The translations under genes and the position numbers were made by a program. This document shows positions 1 through 10,054 of a DNA stretch of 64,000 nt, in pieces (within the stretch, counting starts at the first letter, position 1; the number at the start of each line of letters is the position of its first letter). Source of the stretch: G032773895 sp965248935 (GTDB lineage: Bacteria; Pseudomonadota; Gammaproteobacteria; Pseudomonadales; Cellvibrionaceae); assembly GCA_965248935.1 (NCBI GenBank), contig OZ252214.1, positions 1,240,001 through 1,304,000 of the forward strand, written 5' to 3'. Below the pieces are notes generated by a model. It saw nothing but the letters and a program-made list of their open reading frames with translations. It was not told where the DNA came from and did no database searches.

Positions 1-591
1 TTTATTAATCGCCGAAGCACCTAAACTGCCGCCAAAAATTAAAATTCTTATTGGCCCCTGTCGATCATTAAACCTTTGCTCTGGATTTTGAATTTTTCGC
101 ATTTCTGCCCGAACAGGGTTACCCGTAACAACTCCTCCGGGTAATGCGCCAGGGAACGCCAGCAATACTCGTTCGGCCATTTTTGCTAACAACTTATTAG
201 TTGTGCCAGCCACAGTATTTTGCTCGTGAATAATCAATGGCTTCCTCATTAGGTAAGCTGCAACACCACCTGGACCTGCCACATACCCACCAAACCCCAC
301 AACACATGCTGGGTTAATTTTTCTTACAATTTTTATCGCTTGAATAATTGCAATAATAATTGAAATTGGTACAAATACTTTCTTTAAAAAATGTTTTCCT
401 CTCACACCTTTTATTTTTAATAAGTGCAAACTAAAGCCTTCTGCGGGCACCAAACGGGATTCAATTCCATTTTTTGTGCCCAACCAGTGTATTCTATACC
501 CCCGACTTTCAAGCTCCTTAGCGATGGCAATTCCAGGATAGACATGACCACCTGTACCTCCAGCCATAAACAACACGTTTTTATCGTTCAT
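1..591 (-). CDS. murG: MurG, lipid II-forming GlcNAc transferase (partial, 3' end outside window)
   Basis: Transfers GlcNAc from UDP-GlcNAc to lipid I on the cytoplasmic face of the membrane, making lipid II. The frame opens with ATG at 591 and stays open for 197 codons to the left edge, so the C-terminal UDP-GlcNAc half is missing here. The translated start MNDKNVLFMAGGTGGHVYPG has the glycine-rich loop GGTGGH of the family, and HEQN and GGSLGA motifs follow. The start lies 11 bp inside the end of ftsW, a usual arrangement in dcw clusters. Identity is firm from motifs and from gene order. Confidence 0.95.
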   Translation of the reverse strand, partial: MNDKNVLFMAGGTGGHVYPGIAIAKELESRGYRIHWLGTKNGIESRLVPAEGFSLHLLKIKGVRGKHFLKKVFVPISIIIAIIQAIKIVRKINPACVVGFGGYVAGPGGVAAYLMRKPLIIHEQNTVAGTTNKLLAKMAERVLLAFPGALPGGVVTGNPVRAEMRKIQNPEQRFNDRQGPIRILIFGGSLGASAINK

Positions 592-1720
592 TTCGCATCT
601 CCCAATGGACACGAAATACGAGTGCAATTAACGCACACGTAATTAACAAACTGCTGCCACCATAGCTAATCAGAGGTAGAGTTAACCCTTTAGTGGGTAA
701 CATTCCACTGGCTACACCCATATTGACAAAACATTGAATCGCCAACATCAAACCAATACCAAATACTAAATATGAACTAAACAGGTTTCCCTTGAACCCC
801 GTGTCTTTTGATAGCTTTAAAATTCGTCCAATAAAAAATCCGTATAAAACCACAAGCAGTAAAATACCTAATAGACCAAATTCTTCTGCCAAAATAGCAA
901 ATACAAAATCCGTATGAGCTTCGGGTAAAAAGAACAATTTTTGCAGGCTATTGCCTAGACCTAGACCAAGCCATTCCCCTCGACCAAAAGCAATAAGCGA
1001 TTGCACAAGTTGATAACCACTATCAAATTGCTTGGCCCAAGGGTCCATAAAGGCCACCATTCTTTCCCATCGATAGGGAGAGATAAAAACCATTAAAACT
1101 AACCCAGACACACCAGTAATGCCCAGTAGTAAAAAACGAATAATGGGAATTCCAGCCACAAACATCATTCCTGCAATCGTTACGCTAATCACAACTGAAC
1201 TGCCAAAATCAGGTTCTAAAAGCAACAAAAAAACAATCAGACAAAGTACAAAAATCATTTTTACAAAAGCAAACCATTGTCCTTTTATTTCATTGTTTTT
1301 TCTAGATAAGTAACTGGCAAAATACACCACCAAACAAAATTTAACAGCCTCCGACGCCTGTAGATTCATCGGCCCCAAATCTAGCCATCTTCGACTACCA
1401 TTCACAGATTTACCAATACCAGGAACCAAAACCAATACCAAAAGCGCTACCGCTAACAACAACAATATTCCCGCATACTTATTCCAAATTTTCGTTGGCA
1501 CGGTCACAACAAACAATCCACCAACAACCCCCATAGACATAAACAGCATTTGCTTTTTGACAAACGCCCAAGGATCACCATAAGTAGCGCCAGCGAAATC
1601 CAAAGAGCTAGTAGCAACAGCAACGACGCCAATACTCATCAAAGCACAAACAGCTACAAGTAAGGATGTATCAATACCCTCCAAATAAAACTCTTGTTTT
1701 GGCAGTTGAATTCCTAACAT
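581..1720 (-). CDS. ftsW: FtsW, SEDS-family septal peptidoglycan glycosyltransferase
   Basis: Integral membrane glycosyltransferase that polymerises lipid II at the septum with FtsI. The protein is mostly hydrophobic helices and carries the SEDS motif PEAHTDFVFA and a C-terminal GGSSL. The frame is open up to 1750, but I choose ATG at 1720 (379 residues): it overlaps the murD stop as TAATG and has an AAGGTGG ribosome site seven bases upstream, whereas the 10-residue extension MSCCSKGGCL looks unlike the family. It overlaps murG downstream, so translation of the three genes is probably coupled. Confidence 0.95.
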   Translation of the reverse strand: MLGIQLPKQEFYLEGIDTSLLVAVCALMSIGVVAVATSSLDFAGATYGDPWAFVKKQMLFMSMGVVGGLFVVTVPTKIWNKYAGILLLLAVALLVLVLVPGIGKSVNGSRRWLDLGPMNLQASEAVKFCLVVYFASYLSRKNNEIKGQWFAFVKMIFVLCLIVFLLLLEPDFGSSVVISVTIAGMMFVAGIPIIRFLLLGITGVSGLVLMVFISPYRWERMVAFMDPWAKQFDSGYQLVQSLIAFGRGEWLGLGLGNSLQKLFFLPEAHTDFVFAILAEEFGLLGILLLVVLYGFFIGRILKLSKDTGFKGNLFSSYLVFGIGLMLAIQCFVNMGVASGMLPTKGLTLPLISYGGSSLLITCALIALVFRVHWEMRNER

Positions 1721-3069
1721 TAGGCAACCACCTTTGCTACAGCACGACAAAAGGCGTCGCCTCTCTCTTCATAGCCTGAGTACATGTCAATGGATGCACA
1801 AGCAGGGGAAAGTAAAACTACGCTATTTTGCTTGGTGAATTTATTCGCCAAAGCAACCGCTTCTTCCATCGAGCCTGCACGTACACAAGGGAAATTTTTA
1901 TTCAAGTGCTGTTCGATTTTCTCCGCATCTTTTCCAATCAATACCAACGCTGACACATTATCTTCAATGCATTCCGAAAAGGATTTAAAGTCAACACCTT
2001 TCCCATCTCCTCCAGCAATCAATATCACATTATGACTAAGCTTAACGAAACCTGTAATTGCAGCTTCAGCCGCACCAATATTCGTTGCTTTAGAGTCATT
2101 TACAAAAAGTATACCTTGATGTTCTTTTACCAATTCACATCGATGTTTAAGCCCTTGAAATTTGTGTAAAACTCTCGTTACCGAATTGCGCGCTATACCA
2201 ATACTATCGCAAATCGCATAGACAGAGAGTGCATTTTGCAAGTTATGTATTCCTTTAATTCTCACATCATCAGAACCCATTAACGGTTCAGATTCACACA
2301 TCAATATTCGCTCTTGGGCATCCCAATAATATTGCATCGCACTTTCTTCAATTTTCTTTTCAACTGAAAATTGTTTACGTTGTATACCATCAATAAAAGG
2401 TGGGTGGGTTAAAACATCAGCCCCATTAAACACAACCGACTTAGCGCCATAAAATATTTTTTGCTTTGCAGCAACGTAATGAGCGAAAGATTCGTATCTA
2501 TCCATATGGTCTGGCGTTACATTCAGGTTACAGGCAACATCCAAATTAGCGCGCCCAATTGTTTCTAGTTGAAAACTAGATAACTCAAGAATGTATAACT
2601 GAACATCGTCCTCAATTAAATCTAAAGCAGGGATTCCAATATTCCCTCCTACCTTAACCTTCAAATCTTCTTCTTTAGCGCATTCACCTACTAGCGTGGC
2701 AACCGTTGTCTTACCATTTGAACCAGTAATACCGACCACTAGAGACGTAACTTCACGTAGAAAAAGCTCAATATCCCCAACAACAGAAATACCCTTTTTC
2801 ATTACTTGTTTTAAAAACGGTTCCTGCAAAGAAATACCTGGGCTGACGATCACCTCTTCGAATTCACATAAAGCGGATTCATCAATATCCCCTAGGCTCA
2901 CAGAAATATTTGGGAACTCGTCAAAAAACACTTTCAAGCCGGGCGGCTCCTCTCTTGTATCAAACATGCAAAAAGAGCTACCACGAGCCGCCAAAAACCG
3001 GGCAACGGATATACCCGTCACACCAATTCCGACTACAGCAATACGCTTGCTTGATCCAATTATTTCCAA
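1720..3069 (-). CDS. murD: MurD, UDP-MurNAc-L-alanine:D-glutamate ligase
   Basis: Cytoplasmic Mur ligase adding D-glutamate to UDP-MurNAc-L-Ala. The N-terminal nucleotide fold begins near residue 9 (IAVVGIGVTG), the ATP loop GITGSNGKTT is at about 113-122, and the conserved NDSKATN stretch is in the centre. Length (449) fits the family. The start is a TTG at 3069 with only a weak ribosome site; no ATG is available before the N-terminal domain, so either the TTG is used or the start is slightly off. Only a 28-bp gap separates it from mraY. Confidence 0.94.
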   Translation of the reverse strand: MEIIGSSKRIAVVGIGVTGISVARFLAARGSSFCMFDTREEPPGLKVFFDEFPNISVSLGDIDESALCEFEEVIVSPGISLQEPFLKQVMKKGISVVGDIELFLREVTSLVVGITGSNGKTTVATLVGECAKEEDLKVKVGGNIGIPALDLIEDDVQLYILELSSFQLETIGRANLDVACNLNVTPDHMDRYESFAHYVAAKQKIFYGAKSVVFNGADVLTHPPFIDGIQRKQFSVEKKIEESAMQYYWDAQERILMCESEPLMGSDDVRIKGIHNLQNALSVYAICDSIGIARNSVTRVLHKFQGLKHRCELVKEHQGILFVNDSKATNIGAAEAAITGFVKLSHNVILIAGGDGKGVDFKSFSECIEDNVSALVLIGKDAEKIEQHLNKNFPCVRAGSMEEAVALANKFTKQNSVVLLSPACASIDMYSGYEERGDAFCRAVAKVVA

Positions 3070-3097
3070 TGTTTATTTCTCAGTTTCAATATGTAAA

Positions 3098-4180
3098 CTA
3101 TCGAAGTTTCAGTGTTGCCAAGCCAAACAAAACTAAAATAACGGTAATTATCCAAAATCGAACAATTACTCTAGGTTCTGGCCACCCTTTTAATTCAAAG
3201 TGATGATGCAACGGCGCCATACGAAAAATTCTTCTGCCTGTTAACTTGAAGGAAGCAACTTGTAAAATAACGGATACCGTCTCCATCACGAAGATACCGG
3301 ACATGATCATGAAAACAATTTCATGCCGAACAATTACAGCTATTACTCCAAGCGCAGCCCCCAAAGAAAGCGCACCTACATCGCCCATAAAAACCTGAGC
3401 GGGGTAGGTATTAAACCAAAGAAAGCCCAATCCAGCCCCTACTAATGCGCCGCAAAAAACCACTAATTCCCCCGTACCCGGAACATAGGGGATATTCAGA
3501 TAGCTAGAAAAATTCACATTCCCAACAAGATACGCAATAACACCCAGAGCGGAACCTACCATAACGGTTGGCATAATCGCCAAGCCGTCCAAACCATCGG
3601 TTAAATTGACTGCATTAGAAAATCCAACCACCATAAAATATGTTATTACGATGTAAGCCAAACCTAGCTCTAATGCCACCTCCTTTAAAAAAGGCACATA
3701 TAAAAGTGTTTCCGCAGGCACAGATGCGGTGTAATACAACCAAATAGCTACAACACTGCCAAATATTGACTGCCATAAATATTTCCATTTTGCAGCCAAA
3801 CCTTTTGAGTTCTTTTCCACTACTTTTCTGTAGTCATCAACCCAACCTATTAAACCAAAACCCAAAGTGACAAAAAGAACTGCTAAAACAAATCGATTCG
3901 ATAAATTCGCCCATAAAACCGTCGCTATCACTATAGCGAAAAGAATCAGAGCCCCCCCCATAGTTGGTGTGCCCGATTTACTCAAATGACTTTTAGGACC
4001 ATCGTTCCTCACCGCTTGACCAATTTGTAATTGGTTTAATTTTTTAATCATCCAAGGGCCAAGAAACATGCTAATTCCAAGAGCGGTTAATGCGCCCAAA
4101 ATTGCCCTAAATGTTAAATAGCGAAACACACCAAATGCAGTAATATATTCTTGTAAAAAATCAGCTAACCAAAGTAGCAT
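3098..4180 (-). CDS. mraY: MraY, phospho-MurNAc-pentapeptide transferase
   Basis: Polytopic membrane enzyme transferring phospho-MurNAc-pentapeptide to undecaprenyl phosphate to form lipid I. It has 360 residues, about ten hydrophobic helices, the aspartate motifs NLTDGLDGLA and VDDYRK, and the histidine motif HHHFELKGWPE near the C-terminus, all diagnostic. ATG at 4180 lies 16 bp inside the 3' end of murF, so it is read in the same transcript with probable translational coupling. Confidence 0.97.
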   Translation of the reverse strand: MLLWLADFLQEYITAFGVFRYLTFRAILGALTALGISMFLGPWMIKKLNQLQIGQAVRNDGPKSHLSKSGTPTMGGALILFAIVIATVLWANLSNRFVLAVLFVTLGFGLIGWVDDYRKVVEKNSKGLAAKWKYLWQSIFGSVVAIWLYYTASVPAETLLYVPFLKEVALELGLAYIVITYFMVVGFSNAVNLTDGLDGLAIMPTVMVGSALGVIAYLVGNVNFSSYLNIPYVPGTGELVVFCGALVGAGLGFLWFNTYPAQVFMGDVGALSLGAALGVIAVIVRHEIVFMIMSGIFVMETVSVILQVASFKLTGRRIFRMAPLHHHFELKGWPEPRVIVRFWIITVILVLFGLATLKLR

Positions 4181-5529
4181 CTGTTACCTCCACCTACTAG
4201 AAGCGCCACTACAGTCTCCATAGAAGCACTACGAGATCCTTTCACTAAAATTGTTGCTCCCTTTTTAATATTTTTCTGCAACTGTTCAACCAACTCTGTT
4301 TTCGATTGAAATATTGCGGTCTCTTCACCATAGCCTTTTTTATAATCAATGGAAAACTGGCCCGTAGCATATAGTGAATCGATACCTTTCAGTTTTGCAT
4401 AACGCCCTATTCTCTGATGAAGATTCGCTGCATTCTCTCCTAATTCACCCATATCACCACAAACTAATATTGATGATGCGTGATTTGAAAGAAAGTCAAT
4501 AGCCGCTTCCATAGCCCCTGGGTTTGCATTATAGGTATCATCCACAACGGTATAGTCTGAACTTGAGTGCAACTGCATTCTGCCAGGGACTCCTTCAAAC
4601 GTTTCCAAACCAGATTTTATAAAATTTGCATTTATTTTCATTGCATTAGCACAGGCTGCGGCAGCAATTGCGTTATTTATATTGTGCTCACCCAATACTT
4701 TAAGTTTTACAACAATACTTTCGCCTTGAATATCAATTCTAGTTTCACATCGTCCATATTTATCAACACTCAGTTTTTCTCCCAAAACCGTATTGTCCAT
4801 AAAGGTTTTATTTTTCAAAGAAAAACTAAATATTGTTTTTCCTCTACAGCGTTCAATAAAATAATTAGCGTAATCACTGTCTAAATTTATGACAGCAATA
4901 CCTTCATCAATAAGCCCATCATATAAATCTGCTTTTTCATCAGCGATTGCATCTAAACTACCAAATCCTTCCACATGCGCCGACATAATATTTGTTACTA
5001 AGGCAACGTTTGGACGAACCATTTTCGCCAAACGTTTAATTTCTCCCAAACCACTTGTTCCCGCTTCAATCACTGCATATTGATGGGAAGACTTAAGCCC
5101 CATCAAGGTGCGGGGCACTCCAATATGATTATTAAAATTTCCTTGTGTGAAATGAGTTTCGCCTGCCATTTGACAAATACTGGCTAGCATTCCTTTAACC
5201 GTGGTCTTTCCTGCGCTACCTGTTATTGCCGTAATTTTTGCAGAAAATTGCTCTCGATATAACTGGGCAATTTGCCCCAAGGCATCAAAGCAACTATCAA
5301 CCTGCCAGATACACACATTCTCGTCAGCATAAGATTTTTCGCTTACAAGTGCTGACGCCCCAGAATCGATTGCTTTTTGCAAAAATTCACCACCATCAAA
5401 ATTCGGACCTTTAAGGGCGACAAACACATCTCCTTTAACAATACTCCTGGTATCCGTACAAACCGAACGAACCTCACAATCTCCTCGTAAGGAACCACCA
5501 AATTTATTTGCTACCGCACTCAGTAACAT
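4165..5529 (-). CDS. murF: MurF, UDP-MurNAc-tripeptide:D-Ala-D-Ala ligase
   Basis: Cytoplasmic ligase adding D-alanyl-D-alanine to the UDP-MurNAc tripeptide. The ATP loop ITGSAGKTT and the DDTYNANPGAM motif, typical of MurF, are both present. The frame has GTG at 5532 directly followed by ATG at 5529; I take the ATG because it overlaps the murE stop as TGATG (454 residues), but the GTG cannot be excluded and adds one residue. It overlaps mraY by 16 bp at its 3' end. Confidence 0.95.
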   Translation of the reverse strand: MLLSAVANKFGGSLRGDCEVRSVCTDTRSIVKGDVFVALKGPNFDGGEFLQKAIDSGASALVSEKSYADENVCIWQVDSCFDALGQIAQLYREQFSAKITAITGSAGKTTVKGMLASICQMAGETHFTQGNFNNHIGVPRTLMGLKSSHQYAVIEAGTSGLGEIKRLAKMVRPNVALVTNIMSAHVEGFGSLDAIADEKADLYDGLIDEGIAVINLDSDYANYFIERCRGKTIFSFSLKNKTFMDNTVLGEKLSVDKYGRCETRIDIQGESIVVKLKVLGEHNINNAIAAAACANAMKINANFIKSGLETFEGVPGRMQLHSSSDYTVVDDTYNANPGAMEAAIDFLSNHASSILVCGDMGELGENAANLHQRIGRYAKLKGIDSLYATGQFSIDYKKGYGEETAIFQSKTELVEQLQKNIKKGATILVKGSRSASMETVVALLVGGGNRCYFG

Positions 5530-7064
5530 CACTGCAAACTACCAATAGTCAGTTCATATCTGCGTTTTAACGCACGATAGGCCATATCAAAATCACTAAA
5601 TGGTAATTTTTCGCTATTTATTTCCTGATAATCCTCATGCCCTTTTCCTGCAATCAATACGCAATCATCTAGAGCTGCATTTAACAAAGCATATTCAATT
5701 GCCTCTTTTCTGTTTTCAATAGAAACTATATTTTCTTTGTTTTTTATTCCTTGTTGAATTTGTTCGAGTATTTTTTCAGGTTTTTCTGTTCTAGGGTTGT
5801 CAGATGTGATAACTACTTTGTCCGCATAAGTCACAGCCACCTCCCCCATTAAACTTCTTTTTCCAGTATCTCTATCTCCCCCGCAACCAAACACAACCCA
5901 CACATTTTTTTGAACATGTTTTTTTACTGCAAGAATAGCTTTTTGCAGTGCATCAGGCGTATGGGCATAATCTACGTAAACAGATATGTTATCCTGTTCC
6001 ACAGAAACTGGTTCTACACGCCCTCGGGCTCCTCGTAACTTAGGTAATGCGGATAGCACATCGTTAAATTCGCAGCCAAGTTCACACGCTGACGCTACCA
6101 CTGCGAGAGCATTGTAAATATTAAAATCACCTATTATGTTTAGATATAGGTTCCCCGTTCCCCAAGGCGTTACTAAGTCAGCGCTCAACCCAGTGGGGTA
6201 ATATTTTATATTTTTTGCATAGATATCTGCATTCATGTCATTCAAAGAATAAGACAGTAAATTTACTTTCCCTACACCACTGTCAATATTTATATATTCT
6301 ATTAGTTGCTTACCGGCAGCATCATCAATATTAATTATTGATATAGGTCGAGGTTTTTTGTTAAATAAACTAAACTTAGCGTTTTTGTATTCTTCAAAAT
6401 TATCGTGATAATCAAGATGATCCCGTGTTAAATTAGTAAAAATACTCTCATCAACAAAAACAGAAGCGAGTCGATTTTGCGACAAACCATGGGACGAAGC
6501 TTCAATAGCAATTGCTTTAGCGCCTTGCTGCTTTAATTCAAATATAATTTTTTGACATTCAACCATATCTGGAGTAGTCATACCCGTGGGTATAAAAGTT
6601 TCTCCTTCAAACCCATAGCCTAAGGTTCCAATCGAACCGCATCTTATATTCAATAAATTAAGAAGTTGCGATAACAAACTTACGCAAGTACTTTTTCCAT
6701 TTGTACCAGTAATAGCTATGACATTTAAGCCCTTGGAGGGCTCATCATAAAAACGAGAAGCCACTTCCGATGCTTCTTTTCTAATTCCCTTTGACTGTAT
6801 AATAATCACAGAACCTAATTTTCTAACTTTATCTACATCGGATTCTTCAATAACAATTTTAGCTCCATTATTGATCGCTTCATCCAAGTATTTACGCCCT
6901 TCAGTTTTATCACCATTTAAAGCAATAAACAAATCACCTTCCCTAATCTTCCGACTGTCAATTTCAATTCCATAAATATTCTGATTTAAAACCTCCTGAC
7001 CCAAAAACATTTTATAAAATATCTCACCGAGTTTTTTTGTCCGAACTTCTAGAGAGGAAAGCAT
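5529..7064 (-). CDS. murE: MurE, UDP-MurNAc-dipeptide:meso-diaminopimelate ligase
   Basis: Adds the third peptide residue to UDP-MurNAc-L-Ala-D-Glu in the cytoplasm. The ATP loop ITGTNGKST is present, and the SDNPRTE stretch contains the DNPR motif that in known MurE enzymes selects meso-diaminopimelate rather than lysine. Length 511. ATG at 7064 follows the ftsI stop TAG without a gap and has a strong AAGGAGGT ribosome site within the ftsI end. The C-terminal AGKGHEDYQ motif is also conserved. Confidence 0.96.
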   Translation of the reverse strand: MLSSLEVRTKKLGEIFYKMFLGQEVLNQNIYGIEIDSRKIREGDLFIALNGDKTEGRKYLDEAINNGAKIVIEESDVDKVRKLGSVIIIQSKGIRKEASEVASRFYDEPSKGLNVIAITGTNGKSTCVSLLSQLLNLLNIRCGSIGTLGYGFEGETFIPTGMTTPDMVECQKIIFELKQQGAKAIAIEASSHGLSQNRLASVFVDESIFTNLTRDHLDYHDNFEEYKNAKFSLFNKKPRPISIINIDDAAGKQLIEYINIDSGVGKVNLLSYSLNDMNADIYAKNIKYYPTGLSADLVTPWGTGNLYLNIIGDFNIYNALAVVASACELGCEFNDVLSALPKLRGARGRVEPVSVEQDNISVYVDYAHTPDALQKAILAVKKHVQKNVWVVFGCGGDRDTGKRSLMGEVAVTYADKVVITSDNPRTEKPEKILEQIQQGIKNKENIVSIENRKEAIEYALLNAALDDCVLIAGKGHEDYQEINSEKLPFSDFDMAYRALKRRYELTIGSLQ

Positions 7065-8774
7065 CTAAATACCTCCTTGATGCGTGCTGGCAAGCTGGTC
7101 ATTAATAATACGCGGCGGCACTCTCAAAACTCGTAGAGATTTCTCTACCACTTTGGCAAAAATTGGCGCTGCCGCCTCACCACCAAAGTATTTTCCGTTT
7201 GACGGCTCATTAATCATCACCACAGCAACAACCTTGGGATTATTTGCTGGTGACATTCCGGCAAAAACGGCTACATATTTATCATCTTCATATCCATTAG
7301 CTCCTACTTTATGGGCTGTACCAGACTTTCCTGCTACAGGGTAGGATTTAATTTGTGCTCTTGTTCCAGTACCACCTTGTTGCGTAACCGTTTTCAACAT
7401 TTCTATAATATGGTGTGTTATTTTATCGGAAACAACAGCTTGGCCTTTTTCAACTATCTCTCTTTTCACCAGCGAAACAGGTCTAAATATACCTCTAGCG
7501 GCAATAACCGAATAAGCCTGAGCCAGTTGAATGGTATTCACACTTAAACCATATCCATAAGCAAATGTAACTTGTTCAATAGGTCGCCATTTTTGATGGG
7601 AAGGTAAAAATCCACTCGCTTCACCAGGAAAGCCCGTACCTGTGCTTTGCCCCAAACCCATTCGAAAGTACATATCGCGTATGTTATGACCGTCCAATTC
7701 CAACGCAAGCTTACTTATTCCAACTTGGCTCGACTTGGTAATAATTGTCGTCAAATCAATAACACCATAATCACGATGATCAACAATAGTTTTTTTACCC
7801 ACTCTTAAATAACCTGGACTGGTATTAATTTTATGTGTAGGTAAATATTTTCCAGTTTCCAGTGCCGCCATGACGGTGAAAGGTTTCATGGTAGAGCCGG
7901 GTTCAAATAAGTCGGTGATAGATCTATTGCGTAAAAGTTCGGGGCGTAAGTCAGCGCGGTTATTCGGATTATAAGATGGTTGGTTTACCATAGCTAATAC
8001 GTCTCCCGTATCAACATCTAATAAAACCAACGAGCCAGATTTTGCTTTTTGTTGTGCAATCGAGGCTTTCAATTCTAAATGCGCTAGATACTGCAACCGT
8101 AAATCAATACTTAAACGTAAATCTTTGCCCGGTATTGGTGCTTTTACTAAGCCCTCATCTCTAACTACATTTCCCTTCAGGTCTTTAATGACTCTTCGAT
8201 AACCAGGTACACCTGATAGCCATTTATCATAGGCTAATTCAATCCCTTCTTGTCCGCGATCATCTAAATTTGTAAACCCCAAAATATGAGCTGCTACTTC
8301 ACCGGCAGGATAAAACCGGCGGTATTCAGTTTGAGAAAAAACCCCTGGGATTTTTTTATCGAGAATAACTTTCGCATCCTGAGGTGGAAGCTGGCGAGAT
8401 AAATACATAAATTGCTTATTTTGATAAAACTGTATTTTTTTTCTTAATTCATTCTCGTTTAGATCAAGATATTGAGAAATCTTGATGATATATTTAAAAT
8501 CAAATTTTTGCGGATCAATAAAAAGCGAAATCACCGGCGTACTTACCGCTAACAATTCACCGTGTCTATCGGTAATAACACCTCGATAAGCAATTTCTTC
8601 TATCCTTCGAATGGTTCGTGCCTCACCTTGTTTTTGCAAAAATTGATAACCACCGTCTTCTCGGGGCACAACTTGAAGATTCGCCAAATGCCAAGCAAGC
8701 GAAAGCGGCAGGCAACACATACACACGACCACACACCAAAAACGCCAGCTTATTAATCGCCCACTTGGCTTCAT
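7065..8774 (-). CDS. ftsI: FtsI (PBP3), septal peptidoglycan transpeptidase
   Basis: Class B penicillin-binding protein that crosslinks septal peptidoglycan; a short cytoplasmic tail, one membrane segment at about 10-30, a PBP dimer domain, then the periplasmic transpeptidase. The catalytic STMK is at 294-297 and KSGT at 483-486. The middle motif, normally SSN, reads SSQ at 348-350 (codon CAA at 7725-7727). Length 569. The start overlaps the ftsL stop as TAATG. Its partner FtsW is in the same cluster. Confidence 0.96.
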   Translation of the reverse strand: MKPSGRLISWRFWCVVVCMCCLPLSLAWHLANLQVVPREDGGYQFLQKQGEARTIRRIEEIAYRGVITDRHGELLAVSTPVISLFIDPQKFDFKYIIKISQYLDLNENELRKKIQFYQNKQFMYLSRQLPPQDAKVILDKKIPGVFSQTEYRRFYPAGEVAAHILGFTNLDDRGQEGIELAYDKWLSGVPGYRRVIKDLKGNVVRDEGLVKAPIPGKDLRLSIDLRLQYLAHLELKASIAQQKAKSGSLVLLDVDTGDVLAMVNQPSYNPNNRADLRPELLRNRSITDLFEPGSTMKPFTVMAALETGKYLPTHKINTSPGYLRVGKKTIVDHRDYGVIDLTTIITKSSQVGISKLALELDGHNIRDMYFRMGLGQSTGTGFPGEASGFLPSHQKWRPIEQVTFAYGYGLSVNTIQLAQAYSVIAARGIFRPVSLVKREIVEKGQAVVSDKITHHIIEMLKTVTQQGGTGTRAQIKSYPVAGKSGTAHKVGANGYEDDKYVAVFAGMSPANNPKVVAVVMINEPSNGKYFGGEAAAPIFAKVVEKSLRVLRVPPRIINDQLASTHQGGI

Positions 8775-9109
8775 TATCTAAATATCAACTCCGTTTTATC
8801 TGCATCGGGAATTTTCATATTTAACTCCTCTCTCGCCAGTTGCTCTACTCTGGAGTATTCAGCCCAAGAGCTTTTTTCCAACAAGTACTGCCCAGAAACA
8901 ATACGTAAACCAATCGCTTCCCGTCGAAGTAATTCGAGCTTTTGTGTCGCAATTCTCGAACTGTAAGTGGAATACACCACCGCAATTGCCGAACCAACTG
9001 CGGCACACCAAATAACGATAATAAAAAACACCTTCAATACACTTTTTATTTGTGTTTCGTCTTGAACAGAAAAATTATTTGCACGATTGTTCATGGACGT
9101 TGAATACAT
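8774..9109 (-). CDS. ftsL: FtsL, divisome membrane protein
   Basis: Small bitopic division protein that acts with FtsB/FtsQ and with FtsWI at the septum. The product (111 residues) has a short cytoplasmic N-terminus, one hydrophobic segment at about 25-47 and a periplasmic coiled-coil-like part. The frame opens with TTG at 9112, but ATG at 9109 lies eight bases after an excellent AGGAGGTG ribosome site, so I use it; a further ATG is at 9094. Sequence identity alone is weak, as usual for FtsL; position between rsmH and ftsI is the main evidence. Confidence 0.9.
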   Translation of the reverse strand: MYSTSMNNRANNFSVQDETQIKSVLKVFFIIVIWCAAVGSAIAVVYSTYSSRIATQKLELLRREAIGLRIVSGQYLLEKSSWAEYSRVEQLAREELNMKIPDADKTELIFR

Positions 9110-9127
9110 CAAAACAACACCTCCTTT

Positions 9128-10045
9128 TCAAAGTCGTTCCGCCACACGCATTACCGCACTACGCGAGCGGATATTGTCTACAAGCTCAGACTCCCCAGCC
9201 TTAAGCGCTTTTCCAATGGTCTTTAGCTGTATACCTCTCATGTCTTCCGTGATTGGCAACCCCCGAGGGAATTCTTTTCCTCTTGATTCATTTCTTATAA
9301 ACCGTTTTACCAAGCGGTCTTCCAGCGAGTGAAAACTAATAACAACTAACCTTCCACCCGGCTTTAGGACTTCCAACGAACCTGATAACGCTTGTTTTAA
9401 ATCTTCAAGTTCGTTATTGATATAAATTCGTACCGCCTGGAATGCACGAGTTGCGGGGTGCTTGCCTTTTTCCCACTTAGGGTTTGCCACACTAATAATT
9501 TCCGCAAACTGGGATGTGGTGGTTATGGGTTTTACATCCCTCGCCTCAACAACCGCTCTTGCCATTCTTTTAGCAAACCGTTCTTCGCCATATTCTTTAA
9601 GAACAAAGGCAATATCCTCTGCTTTTGCAGTATTAATCCAATCACTGGCCGTCAGCCCTGTGGAATTGTTCATCCGCATATCCAAAGGGCCGTCCTGCAA
9701 AAAACTAAACCCCCTATCAGCCTGATCTAGCTGCGGAGAAGAAACGCCCAAATCCAACAGCACACCCTGTACTTTTTCTCCTTGAAGCTTCAAGGGCATC
9801 TCAGTAAATGAGCTATGCGCTATAGAAAACCGTGAGTCTTCAACTCCCAACTGCTCGGCAAACTTTACCGCCTCAGGGTCTTTATCAAAACCCATCAAGC
9901 GCCCTGCATCACCAAGAGCAGCTAAGATGGCTCGACTATGTCCACCTCGACCAAAAGTACCATCGATATAACAGCCCTCGGGGTCTGTAACAAGGGCTGC
10001 TACCGACTCTTCAAGTAGAACCGAATAATGGGCTGAATCTCTCAT
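9128..10045 (-). CDS. rsmH: RsmH (MraW), 16S rRNA m4C1402 methyltransferase
   Basis: SAM-dependent methyltransferase that modifies N4 of C1402 of 16S rRNA in the P site. The protein has the SAM-binding stretch DGTFGRGGHSRAIL near the N-terminus, the DLGVSSPQLDQADRGFSF motif and ISFHSLEDRLVKRF, all highly conserved in the family. Length 305. ATG at 10045 has AAGGGGAG upstream, nine bases after the mraZ stop, so it is the second gene of the dcw operon. Confidence 0.97.
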   Translation of the reverse strand: MRDSAHYSVLLEESVAALVTDPEGCYIDGTFGRGGHSRAILAALGDAGRLMGFDKDPEAVKFAEQLGVEDSRFSIAHSSFTEMPLKLQGEKVQGVLLDLGVSSPQLDQADRGFSFLQDGPLDMRMNNSTGLTASDWINTAKAEDIAFVLKEYGEERFAKRMARAVVEARDVKPITTTSQFAEIISVANPKWEKGKHPATRAFQAVRIYINNELEDLKQALSGSLEVLKPGGRLVVISFHSLEDRLVKRFIRNESRGKEFPRGLPITEDMRGIQLKTIGKALKAGESELVDNIRSRSAVMRVAERL

Positions 10046-10054
10046 GGGCTCCCC

